DNA of 50,829 nt from Clostridia bacterium (lineage in GTDB: Bacteria > Bacillota > Clostridia > Oscillospirales > CAG-272): the NCBI GenBank assembly GCA_017481495.1, contig JAFUPC010000052.1, forward strand, positions 1-50,829, in the 5' to 3' direction. The notes beneath the pieces were generated by a model that had not been told where the DNA came from, did no database searches, and saw only the letters and a list, made by a program, of their open reading frames with translations. Position 1 is the stretch's first letter, and each line of letters begins with the position of its first letter. The translations under genes and the position numbers were made by a program. Below, piece after piece: positions 8,021 through 15,550 of the stretch.

Positions 8021-8890
8021 TCAATTTTTCCCGTACAACAGCAAATCAAACGCAATCTCCGTTGTCAGTTGTTCCAGCGTATCGAGCTTTTGCCGGTCGG
8101 AAACCGACGTTTTCCAGAAATACGGTGTCATGGCAAACAGGGCTTTGATGTGGTCGTTTCCGCAGACGGTGACAGTCTCGCGGATTTGGCGAACCTCTTT
8201 TAATGTAAAATGCGGCAGAACGTCGCGGCGCACCTCGTTTTCGTAAGGGGTATCGTATACCGCGCATTTCAAGCCCCACAGGTGGCGTTCCGCTGGAACG
8301 GCAAGGACGAGAAAACCGTCCGGTTTCAATATCCGCGCAAATTCATCATCTGCGGTCGGGGCAAACAGATTGATGATACCGTCGCACGAGCCGTCGGCAA
8401 GCGGCATCTCAAACAGGGAAGCGACGGCAAAGGAGAGAGATTCCGCATTTCCGGAAGCCTTGGCGCGTTTTGCACCGTGGGAAACGGCATCCTTGGATAA
8501 GTCAAATCCGGCGCAGACGGCATCCGTGCCACCCTCGCGCAGATATGACACGAGGTTGTGCGTGTAGTAGCCCTCGCCGCATCCGGCGTCCGCGATGACA
8601 CAGGGGGCGGATGCGTTTTCCCGGAGCGCATCGGCAACGAGCCGGTTCACGCCGTCGGAAAAGGCCTTGTAATAGCCGCCGTCCAGAAACGCGGTGCGGG
8701 CGCGCACCATGTTCGCATCGTCCCCCGGCGGGGTGGAACCGCGCTTCTGCGGGAGCAGGAGATTGACGTACCCCTGCTTTGCAATGTCAAAGCTGTGACC
8801 GCGCGCGCACCGCAGGACATACGGTTTTTCCGCAAGATACGCGGTCATGCCGTCGCCGCAGTTGGGGCATTTCCACGGAATGCGTGTCAT
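8021..8890 (-). CDS. rlmA: 23S rRNA (guanine-N1)-methyltransferase, RlmA type
   Basis: 289 residues. The N-terminal zinc finger is seen (CPNCGDG, then LRCARGHSFD: two CxxC-type cysteines, a third Cys and a His), followed by GYVNLLLPQ and a Rossmann methyltransferase domain with the SAM motif IADAGCGEGYYT. The finger plus NLL linker is diagnostic for RlmA, which methylates N1 of a guanine in hairpin 35 of 23S rRNA (G745 or G748). Gram-positive relatives such as TlrB can affect macrolide sensitivity. The ATG overlaps the sortase stop by four bases, so the genes are coupled. Confidence 0.88.
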   Translation of the reverse strand: MTRIPWKCPNCGDGMTAYLAEKPYVLRCARGHSFDIAKQGYVNLLLPQKRGSTPPGDDANMVRARTAFLDGGYYKAFSDGVNRLVADALRENASAPCVIADAGCGEGYYTHNLVSYLREGGTDAVCAGFDLSKDAVSHGAKRAKASGNAESLSFAVASLFEMPLADGSCDGIINLFAPTADDEFARILKPDGFLVLAVPAERHLWGLKCAVYDTPYENEVRRDVLPHFTLKEVRQIRETVTVCGNDHIKALFAMTPYFWKTSVSDRQKLDTLEQLTTEIAFDLLLYGKN

Positions 8891-10215
8891 TTGACCACCT
8901 CAACGAGCACGGCGTGGACGACGTAGCGGTTTTCGTTTACGTTCATACAGGTGGAAAGGGTCAGAATACGGGAATCGGCATCGATCTCCACATCCGGCGA
9001 AATGTCGGAACGGGCGCGGATGGAGTCAATCCACGCAAGGAATGTCGCATCGTCTTTCTTGAAATTCATGCGCCAGGAATGGTTTTCCGTGACGGTCTGG
9101 GAGGGATTGGTCTCGTACGCCGCGAAGACCTCGTAGGTATACAGCGCATCGTCCGTGTAAATGTCGATATAGCGGTTGTCGTCCCAGAAGCCGTCTTCTC
9201 TGTAATGCAGGAGATTGGAGAACATCGGCGAGCCGCTCTCCATGTTGTGTCCGTAAATGATGGAATGGCGGTTGGAGGATAGCGCAACATTGTTCTTGTA
9301 ATCCAGATAAATGGAGCCTGCCGGGTTGTAAGTGCCGTCGTAAGCATAATGCAGGTAATACTCGTTGTCCTCATGCTGAACCACGGGATAATTGACCTCG
9401 GTATCGCCCTCCATGCGGATCCACCCGATGACCTCGGGGTTCTTGTTGCGCAGAATGAGCAGCTGCCCTTTCATCATCTCAAAGGTCTCGTTGTATTCCA
9501 CACTGTCCGCCGCATCGGAAAGCTCCGCGCTCTCCTCTCTTGTGCCGTTGACCGGGGTCAGCGTTCCGAGACGGGTGTCTCTCGTCGCTGTCGCAACCAG
9601 ATCCTCGCGGCGGTCTTCCACGGCAAACATATTGTCAAAATCGTAAATGTCCTCTGACTGCCGGTAGGAATACAGCTTGTAAACGACCTGATACCCGGAA
9701 ACGAAGAACACCACGACCGCGACCCAGAAAATGAGCTGCCGGAATGCGCCGATGACGATGTCCACGGGATCCTTTTTCTTCTTCTTCGGCGGTTTTCCGA
9801 GATCATCCGCCGTGACACCCTCCAGCGAATCGACAAAAACATTCCGGAATGGATTGTCCTTGTTCTCGTCAAGAAAGGTAAACTCCGCATTGTCAAGGCG
9901 CTTCGCGGCGGCATCTTCTTCGGTGACGGTGTCTGCCGGGGTGGGGTCTGCACCAGCAGGTTCTGCTGTGGTAGGTTCTGCTGTGGCAGGTTCCGTCGTT
10001 GTTTCCTCAGCGGACATTTCCTCATTGGAGGTGTCCTCACCAGAGACTTCCCCACCGGAGATTTCTTCGGGGGCGGAAACCTCCGCGTTTTCTGTATCGG
10101 TCTCCGTGTCGGTTTCTCGGTCGTCGTCTGTATGTTCTTCGGGTTCCTCACCCATGGCGGCAGAAAGCCTGTCGATAACGGTATCCGCTGTCTGCTTCTT
10201 CTTTTTCTTTGCCAT
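8887..10215 (-). CDS. Class B sortase with long acidic N-terminal tail
   Basis: 442 residues, much longer than the usual 220-260. Residues 1-150 are an extremely Glu/Thr/Pro-rich cytoplasmic tail, with KPPKKKKK before one membrane segment (about 155-178). The catalytic domain follows: His323 in IIYGHNM, Cys423 in LTLSTCMN and Arg430 in NENRYVVHA, the sortase triad with class B spacing. It cleaves sorting signals and links surface proteins to the cell wall. A possible substrate in this window is the protein at 47952-49112 with a TADTG-type tail. AAAGGAGG precedes the ATG; rlmA is coupled downstream. Confidence 0.9.
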   Translation of the reverse strand: MAKKKKKQTADTVIDRLSAAMGEEPEEHTDDDRETDTETDTENAEVSAPEEISGGEVSGEDTSNEEMSAEETTTEPATAEPTTAEPAGADPTPADTVTEEDAAAKRLDNAEFTFLDENKDNPFRNVFVDSLEGVTADDLGKPPKKKKKDPVDIVIGAFRQLIFWVAVVVFFVSGYQVVYKLYSYRQSEDIYDFDNMFAVEDRREDLVATATRDTRLGTLTPVNGTREESAELSDAADSVEYNETFEMMKGQLLILRNKNPEVIGWIRMEGDTEVNYPVVQHEDNEYYLHYAYDGTYNPAGSIYLDYKNNVALSSNRHSIIYGHNMESGSPMFSNLLHYREDGFWDDNRYIDIYTDDALYTYEVFAAYETNPSQTVTENHSWRMNFKKDDATFLAWIDSIRARSDISPDVEIDADSRILTLSTCMNVNENRYVVHAVLVEVVK

Positions 10216-10268
10216 GTATGTGCGGGACCTCCTTTCGCTAATCTGTGAGAGTTTATTCCATACATTAT

Positions 10269-10297
10269 ATTATACCAAAAATCACGGCATATTGCAA
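10269..10297 (-). promoter_or_regulatory. Promoter of the sortase-rlmA operon
   Basis: On the minus strand TTGCAA (10297-10292), 17 bases, TATAAT (10274-10269), about 55 bases before the sortase start. Confidence 0.8.
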
Positions 10298-10329
10298 GTG
10301 GTAAAGGCAGTTAAATTGTAAATCTTTTG

Positions 10330-10585
10330 CAGAGGGGGGCTACACTCCCCCAATGGAACTGCCGATTCCTTGCAAGGAACACGGACTTCCCGCGCGGAAT
10401 GCCCGTGTGGGTGCGCAGGGCGGTGCACGTTCTCCCGCGCTTTTAGCACACTTTCTACCGGCGATTTTATAGGGGAAGCAATCTGCTTCCCCTACAACTA
10501 TAATGTGGTGGTTCTCCCGCACCGACTGCGGTGCGAGGTTTACTGCCTTTCCAAAGGCAGTAAAAAGGTTATGCAAACTTTCCCC
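10330..10585. repeat. Cluster of short palindromes
   Basis: The 376-base space 10216-10591 has no convincing gene but holds successive hairpins: CCGCACCGACTGCGGTGCG-type (about 10518-10535), TTTACTGCCTTT/AAAGGCAGTAAA (10539-10550/10553-10564) and AAACTTTC/GAAAGTTT (about 10575-10593), and further left the GTAGGGGAAGCA inverted pair at about 10472-10496. The last stems may terminate the M23 transcript. Confidence 0.55.
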
Positions 10586-10591
10586 GAAAGT

Positions 10592-12238
10592 TTACGGATT
10601 ATTGAAGACGATTTCGTTTTCCCAATAGGTGTAAGGACAGACAGCAACATCAAAAACGGAAAGTCCTACATGAACGGTGCCGCCGTCGCAGAAGCCGGAT
10701 TCGCCGGAGTAGGCGATCACGTCGCCTTTCTTCACTGTGTCGCCGAGCTGAACGGCGGATTCGCTCAGGTGGCAGTACCAGCTCTTCAAACCCAAACCGT
10801 GCTCAATGACAACCGTGGTGCCGGAGTAGTCCGTTTCGCCGACGTAGATGACAACGCCGTTGTTCACGGCGGAGACTTCGGAGCCGACGCTTGCGAGATA
10901 GTCAACGCCCATGTGCTGGTATTTGTTCGTTTCGCTGCCGTTGATGAGACGCCAGCGGCCGTAACCGCCCGTCAGCCATTTTGCGACATCGTCTGTGACA
11001 CCCTGCGTGAACGTGCCCTCAAAGAGATGGTCGGCGGCAACGGAGAGGGACTGCGCGACGGGGCGCATGATCTCCTCAAAGGAGGCAAGGGTCGCCTCAG
11101 TGCGGGTCGCGCCGACGATCGTGGAGCTGATGTTGTAGTCGGACGATGCGTAGGTCTTGTCCTCCACATTGAGAACCAGCTCCTGTGTCACGCCGTCGCA
11201 GGAGAGTGTGAAGGTGTAAACACCGGAGGGACGTTCGCAGTTGACGGGAACGAGGGCGCGGTAGTAGTCGCCGTCTTCGACAAAGACGGGCGTGAAGCCG
11301 AGATCGGGTTCGGAGACGAACGTGATCTCCTCATCTTCCGGCTTGTCCTTGACGGTGATCATGCAGAATTCGCCGTTCGTGATGGTGTTGACGTTCAGAT
11401 AGAACGATGCGGGCGCGTTGACGGTCGCCATGAAATCGTAGACCGCTTCGCCCTGACCCTCCTTGCCGTCCACCTCGTACCACTTCGCTTCGATGTGGAA
11501 GCGGAGCTGCTTCTGCTCGGTGATGGAGACCTGGGAAAGGTTCGCGTAGTTGTCTTTGTAGATGACGCTGTCACCGTCATAGACGGTGATGTCGATGACG
11601 TCCGGCTCCAGATTGAACGACATGGAGAGCCGCGCGTTCATGCGGTAGTTGTGAGTCTCGTCCGTGGTTTCGGTCTCCATCGGACGGTAGGTGCCGTTGA
11701 ACAGCTGATAACGCCAGTCCAGACTCTGCGGAATGACGGTCGCATCGCCGACGGTCAGAACGGGGTATTCGGAGCCGTTGTACAGACACGCGGCGTAGTC
11801 CTTGCACAGAAACGCGGATGCATCCTCGGACGTGATCTTGTAGATGTTGTCCTCAGGGTCGCGGAAGAACGCGGCATCGGGGTCGTCGGTGAAATAGTAT
11901 GTATAGACACTGCTGCGGTTGAAACCCTCATAGGTGACGGTGAAGGTTTCTGCATCTGCGATCGCATCCGGCATGGCGGTCTGTTCCTGCGCGTTTTTGT
12001 TGATGGACGTCAGGAATGCGATTTCCGCTTCCGCCGCGCGGATCTCGTCTTCACTTGCATTTTCCGCTTCGGGTGCATAGGTGTAAAGACTGCCGTCCGG
12101 GTCCAGAATGGACATCTTCACGACGGAACGGCTGTCCTCAATGCTTGAGGACTGGGACGTGACATATGCCGCGACCGCAAGATAGGTCGGGATAAACAGA
12201 AGCAGCACGAAAATCACGGCTTTTGCTTTGTTGTTCAT
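10592..12238 (-). CDS. Secreted/membrane-anchored M23-fold protein, probably with an incomplete active site
   Basis: 548 residues. An N-terminal signal anchor (about 8-27) is followed by about 400 residues of beta-rich extracellular sequence of unknown type and a C-terminal LytM/M23 domain (about 430-530). Zinc-ligand motif HMGVD (His442, Asp446) and the catalytic-loop histidine in WYCHLS (His490) are present. In the usual HxH pair the first His is replaced by Thr521 (TVHVG; His523 is kept). The protein may therefore be a weak enzyme or a binding/activating homologue like EnvC or SpoIIQ-type proteins. AAAGGAG sets the start; a near-consensus promoter lies at 12287-12315. Confidence 0.85.
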   Translation of the reverse strand: MNNKAKAVIFVLLLFIPTYLAVAAYVTSQSSSIEDSRSVVKMSILDPDGSLYTYAPEAENASEDEIRAAEAEIAFLTSINKNAQEQTAMPDAIADAETFTVTYEGFNRSSVYTYYFTDDPDAAFFRDPEDNIYKITSEDASAFLCKDYAACLYNGSEYPVLTVGDATVIPQSLDWRYQLFNGTYRPMETETTDETHNYRMNARLSMSFNLEPDVIDITVYDGDSVIYKDNYANLSQVSITEQKQLRFHIEAKWYEVDGKEGQGEAVYDFMATVNAPASFYLNVNTITNGEFCMITVKDKPEDEEITFVSEPDLGFTPVFVEDGDYYRALVPVNCERPSGVYTFTLSCDGVTQELVLNVEDKTYASSDYNISSTIVGATRTEATLASFEEIMRPVAQSLSVAADHLFEGTFTQGVTDDVAKWLTGGYGRWRLINGSETNKYQHMGVDYLASVGSEVSAVNNGVVIYVGETDYSGTTVVIEHGLGLKSWYCHLSESAVQLGDTVKKGDVIAYSGESGFCDGGTVHVGLSVFDVAVCPYTYWENEIVFNNP

Positions 12239-12286
12239 ATCAGTTCATCTCCTTTGGGATTTGGGGATATTCGTATACTTATATAT

Positions 12287-12315
12287 ATTATACACCATTT
12301 TGCCCCCAAGGTCAA
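12287..12315 (-). promoter_or_regulatory. Promoter of the M23-fold gene
   Basis: On the minus strand TTGACC (12315-12310), 17 bases, TATAAT (12292-12287). Confidence 0.8.
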
Positions 12316-12381
12316 GAGCGTGGAAGAAAATAGTGGACGGGAAACGGGAAAAGACGTCGGCGGAAAAGGACAGAAGACGAC

Positions 12382-12406
12382 AAAAAAAGGACATCAAACG
12401 ATGTCC
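12382..12406 (-). terminator. tRNA-Pro terminator
   Basis: On the minus strand GGACAT pairs with ATGTCC around a six-base loop and is followed by seven T residues, ten bases beyond the tRNA 3' end. Confidence 0.85.
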
Positions 12407-12415
12407 TGCTTTTCA

Positions 12416-12492
12416 TGGTCGGAGTGAGAAGATTTGAACTTCCGGCCTCTTGGTCCCGAACCAAGCGCTCTACCAAACTGAGCCACACCCCG
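12416..12492 (-). tRNA. tRNA-Pro (anticodon CGG)
   Basis: 77 bases with an encoded CCA end. The acceptor stem CGGGGTG pairs with CACTCCG (one G-U), the anticodon stem is CTTGG/CCAAG around the loop TTCGGGA, giving anticodon CGG (reads CCG), and the T arm contains GTTCAAATC. Discriminator base is A. Confidence 0.95.
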
Positions 12493-12635
12493 TAAACAAC
12501 GATAATATTATACCATACAAAATCGTATTTGTCAAGGGGTTGGATGCAATTTCTTGAAAAATCCGGAAAATTTTTTTTGCGGAAAAGAGAAATTTTATGG
12601 GAGATAAGAATTTTTCCCGTTCTTCCGTAATGTTA

Positions 12636-12664
12636 TTGACAGAAACCCGAAAATGTGTTATAAT
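12636..12664 (+). promoter_or_regulatory. Consensus promoter of the aldolase-like gene
   Basis: TTGACA (12636-12641), 17 bases, TATAAT (12659-12664), about 88 bases before the start codon. The space between the tRNA and this promoter holds nothing else I can name. Confidence 0.88.
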
Positions 12665-12752
12665 TATAAATGTATTTTAATTCGCTAATACGGTGAATTT
12701 CCGCGGTGCGCGGGAGTTGATCTGTCGGCATACAGAAACAAGGAGAAACACA

Positions 12753-13730
12753 ATGGGTAACAGAATCGGCAATTTAATGGACGTCCGTACCGACATCAAG
12801 GTGCTGGATGCCACCATCCGCGACGGCGGACTGTGCAACAATTTTGAATTTACGGATGAATTTGTCCGTGCGCTTTATGAGATGAATGTCCGTGCGGGCA
12901 TCGACTATATGGAATTCGGCTACAAGGCAAGCAAGACGATGTTCAAGGAAAGCGACTTCGGCAAGTGGAAGTTCTGCAACGAGGAGGACATCCGCGCCAT
13001 CGTCGGCGACAACCCCACCGAAATGAAGATCTCCGTCATGGCGGACGTCGGACGCTGTGACTACAAGACCGATTTCCTGCCCAAGAAGGACAGTGTCATC
13101 GACATGGTGCGCGTTGCGTGCTACATTCACCAGATCCCCGCGGCGATCGAAATGATCGAGTGGTTCCATGAGCTCGGCTACGAGACCACCTGCAACATTA
13201 TGGCGATCTCCCAGGCAAATTCCGACCAGATCGCACAGGCTTTGGCGATGCTCGGCACGACCAACGTGGATGTCATTTATCTCGTTGACAGCTACGGCTC
13301 GCTTTATCCCGAAAACGCCTCCGATTACGCGCGCATTTATCTGGAAGCCGTGGAGAACACCGATAAAAAGATCGGCTTCCACGCGCACAACAACCAGAAT
13401 CTCGCGTTTGCAAACACCATCGACACGCTCTCCCGCGGCGTTTCCTATCTGGATGCAACGGTGCAGGGCATGGGCCGCGGCGCGGGCAACTGCGCAATGG
13501 AGCTTCTGCTCGGCTTCCTCAAAAACCCCAAGTACAAGCTGTACGAGCTTCTGCCGTTCATTGAAGAATACATGATCCCGCTCCGTGAATCGGGCGTTGT
13601 CTGGGGCTACGACCTGCAGTATATGTTCACGGGTCTTCTGAACCGCCATCCGCGCGAAGCGATGGACTTCACGGCAAAGAAGCGCGGCGACTACGCGGAA
13701 TTCTACAAGACGCTTCTGGAGAACGAATAA
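12753..13730 (+). CDS. DRE-TIM aldolase-like protein (HMGL family)
   Basis: 325 residues, a single TIM-barrel of the HMG-CoA lyase/4-hydroxy-2-oxovalerate aldolase superfamily. The start motif DATIRDGG (residues 19-26, with Arg23 and Asp24) and the metal-binding HAHNN (His210, His212) are present, followed by the GMGRGAGNC glycine-rich loop. These are the catalytic base/metal set for cleaving or forming a carbon-carbon bond of a 2-oxo acid with a divalent metal. The substrate is not predictable; close relatives are often annotated only as aldolase catalytic domain proteins. The start has AAGGAG eight bases upstream, and a perfect promoter precedes it. Confidence 0.85.
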   Translation: MGNRIGNLMDVRTDIKVLDATIRDGGLCNNFEFTDEFVRALYEMNVRAGIDYMEFGYKASKTMFKESDFGKWKFCNEEDIRAIVGDNPTEMKISVMADVGRCDYKTDFLPKKDSVIDMVRVACYIHQIPAAIEMIEWFHELGYETTCNIMAISQANSDQIAQALAMLGTTNVDVIYLVDSYGSLYPENASDYARIYLEAVENTDKKIGFHAHNNQNLAFANTIDTLSRGVSYLDATVQGMGRGAGNCAMELLLGFLKNPKYKLYELLPFIEEYMIPLRESGVVWGYDLQYMFTGLLNRHPREAMDFTAKKRGDYAEFYKTLLENE

Positions 13731-13786
13731 TCTGAAAATAAATTTTCAGATTGTGTTTTGCGGCTTGTGCCGCAATTCCACGCAAG

Positions 13787-13832
13787 AAAGGAGATAACTT
13801 TCGCCAAGCGAAAGTTATGCACAATTGATATG
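13787..13832 (+). promoter_or_regulatory. Ribosome binding site separated from its ATG by a hairpin
   Basis: AAAGGAG (13787-13793) is followed at once by ATAACTTTCGC (13794-13804) and its complement GCGAAAGTTAT (13808-13818), an 11-bp stem with a three-base loop; the ATG lies 11 bases behind the stem, at 13830. If the stem folds, the spacing becomes normal. A tiny frame ATG CAC AAT TGA (13817-13828) ends one base before that ATG. Confidence 0.6.
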
Positions 13833-15143
13833 AAATCAATGCTGTACGCCGGCTGCGGCCGTGCGGATATCACGCCCGAAGTGGGCGGTCTTCTGTACGG
13901 TTACAACGACGATACCTATTCCACCGCCTGCCACGATCATCTGGAGATCAAGGCGCTTGCTCTGAAAAACGAAAACGAAGACCCCGTTGTCATGCTGTCT
14001 TTTTCGGTCGGCGACTTCGGCACGGGGGCGTGTACCGAAACCAGAGAAGTGCTCTCCCGCGAACTCGGTCTGCCGATCGAGCGCATTCTGGCATCCGCCA
14101 CGCATACGCATTCCGCGCCCAATGTCTCCGGTATTGCCGGCTGGGGTGACGTGGACAGACCCTATCTTGAGGGGATCCTGATTCCCGGTGCCATCAATGC
14201 GGCAAAGGAAGCAATTTCTTCTTTGCAGGCGGCGGAATTTGCCGTTTGCGACGGGGAATCTGAGGTCGGTATCAACCGCCGGGAGCTTGCTGAGGACGGC
14301 ACGGTCGATCACGGTCAGAATCCGTGGGGCGTACAGGACAAGACGATGACCGTCATCCGGTTTCGCAATGCGGAGACCAAAAAAGGCATTTTCCAGCTCA
14401 TCCACTACGGCTGTCACGGCACTGCCGCCGGAAATAACCACGAGATCACCCGCGACTGGATCGGCATCATGACCGACCGCATGGAGACGGAAACCGGCAT
14501 TCCGACCGGCTTCTGGAATGGCTGTGTCGGCGACATCGGCCCGCGCATCGCAAACGGCAAGACCGTCGGTGACATTCATCATGTCGAGGAGCTGGGCGGG
14601 AAAGCCGCATTGGATGCGGTACGCATTGCGCGCCCGCTTGACCGTGCGCTGTACGAGTCTGCACCGCTTCATTTCCACGCCGAGGAGATCGAGCTGCCCT
14701 GCCGTCCGATTCCCTCCGAAGAAGAAGTCCGTGCCTACACGGACACCCATCCGCGCGAAGGCCGCTATGTCAACATCGACGGCATGATCCATGCCTATAT
14801 GTACGCGGCGCACGATGTCTACGTAAACGGGGAGACCGTTCCCAAGTCCAAGCTTCTGCCCGTGTCCGTTGTGACCCTGGGGGACAGCGTGGCGTTCTGC
14901 CCCGTGCCGTATGAGCTGTTTTCGGAGATCTGCCTGCGCCTGCGCCGTCACGGCCCGTGCCGCCATACGCTCGCCGTTTCCCTTACCAACGGCTTTGAAG
15001 CGTATCTCCCGACCAAGGATGCCGTCGCGCGCGGCGGGTACGAAGTTGCCTGCTTCAAGTACGGTAATATTGCCGCTCTGGGCGACGATACCGACACGGT
15101 TGTTGTGCAGCATTTCCTGCGGATCCTGCGGGCAATGCTCTGA
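13830..15143 (+). CDS. Neutral/alkaline ceramidase-like protein
   Basis: 437 residues. The N-terminal half resembles the catalytic domain of neutral/alkaline non-lysosomal ceramidases: AGCGRADITPE, GYNDDTYS, the zinc-type ATHTHSAPN and the later HYGCHGT. Such enzymes are N-acyl amidases; bacterial relatives without the C-terminal lipid-binding domain have unknown substrates, so sphingolipid hydrolysis is not implied. There is no signal peptide, which suggests a cytoplasmic enzyme. The start at 13830 is set by the odd site described at 13787-13832; an ATG at 13839 is an alternative. It may share the promoter of the aldolase-like gene 100 bases upstream, although two palindromes (13729-13752 and 13758-13775) lie between. 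Confidence 0.75.
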   Translation: MKSMLYAGCGRADITPEVGGLLYGYNDDTYSTACHDHLEIKALALKNENEDPVVMLSFSVGDFGTGACTETREVLSRELGLPIERILASATHTHSAPNVSGIAGWGDVDRPYLEGILIPGAINAAKEAISSLQAAEFAVCDGESEVGINRRELAEDGTVDHGQNPWGVQDKTMTVIRFRNAETKKGIFQLIHYGCHGTAAGNNHEITRDWIGIMTDRMETETGIPTGFWNGCVGDIGPRIANGKTVGDIHHVEELGGKAALDAVRIARPLDRALYESAPLHFHAEEIELPCRPIPSEEEVRAYTDTHPREGRYVNIDGMIHAYMYAAHDVYVNGETVPKSKLLPVSVVTLGDSVAFCPVPYELFSEICLRLRRHGPCRHTLAVSLTNGFEAYLPTKDAVARGGYEVACFKYGNIAALGDDTDTVVVQHFLRILRAML

Positions 15144-15196
15144 TTGTGTATGATATGAACAAATTGTAACATATTCATGGAATTTCGGTTTCATTA

Positions 15197-15225
15197 TTGA
15201 CAAATCCGCTTCCATATGATACCAT
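15197..15225 (+). promoter_or_regulatory. Probable promoter of the permease/MFP operon
   Basis: TTGACA (15197-15202), 17 bases, TACCAT (15220-15225). The -35 is perfect and the -10 keeps the key T-A----T positions. The predicted start point falls inside the palindrome that follows. Confidence 0.55.
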
Positions 15226-15227
15226 AT

Positions 15228-15260
15228 AGGTGTACTACAAATTATAGTACACCTATTTTC
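15228..15260 (+). promoter_or_regulatory. Perfect palindrome over the predicted transcription start: operator or terminator
   Basis: AGGTGTACTA (15228-15237), seven bases, TAGTACACCT (15245-15254), then ATTTTCTTTT. As RNA it is a good terminator for the ceramidase-like gene. As DNA its position just after the -10 box and its GTGTACTA half-sites look like an operator for a dimeric repressor, GntR-type by resemblance. It may do both. Confidence 0.55.
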
Positions 15261-15399
15261 TTTTCCGTTTTCTTTTTATAGGAAAAATTACGGATTTTTG
15301 AAAAAAATTTGGATTTTCATGGAACAAAACGGAATTTTTTACGTCTAATAGTATATGGGGCAGATGATGTCTGAGATGGATACACGGGTATCCGGGGAT

Positions 15400-15545
15400 C
15401 TGTAGGGGCGCCCATTGGGCGTCCGTTGCGACACGACCGTGAATACCGTATCGTCAGACATAATTTTTCATATGATTGTTTGGTTTCATCGAACATTCCG
15501 ACATCGTATCCATATGTTACGGATGCCCAATGGGCGCCCCTACAG
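15400..15545. repeat. Pair of inverted REP-like repeats (BIME-like)
   Basis: The left arm (15400-15426) and the right arm (15519-15545) are inverted 27-base repeats with one mismatch. Each begins with GTAG (CTGTAGGGGCGCCC on the outer side) and carries its own small palindrome, CGCCC-ATT-GGGCG. A GTAG head plus imperfect palindrome is the classic form of REP sequences mobilised by RAYT-type transposases; no such gene lies in this window. The right arm ends five bases before the permease ATG. The rest of 15144-15550 has no gene. Confidence 0.65.
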
Positions 15546-15550
15546 AGAAA

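Noticed and set aside
10370..12148. 592-codon open frame on the plus strand opposite the M23-fold gene
   Set aside because: It mirrors the real gene on the other strand, has no ribosome binding site and gives a His/Arg/Val-rich product typical of an antisense shadow.
13836..15215. 459-codon minus-strand frame opposite the ceramidase-like gene
   Set aside because: Antisense shadow of a coding gene with motifs; no family features and no start signal.
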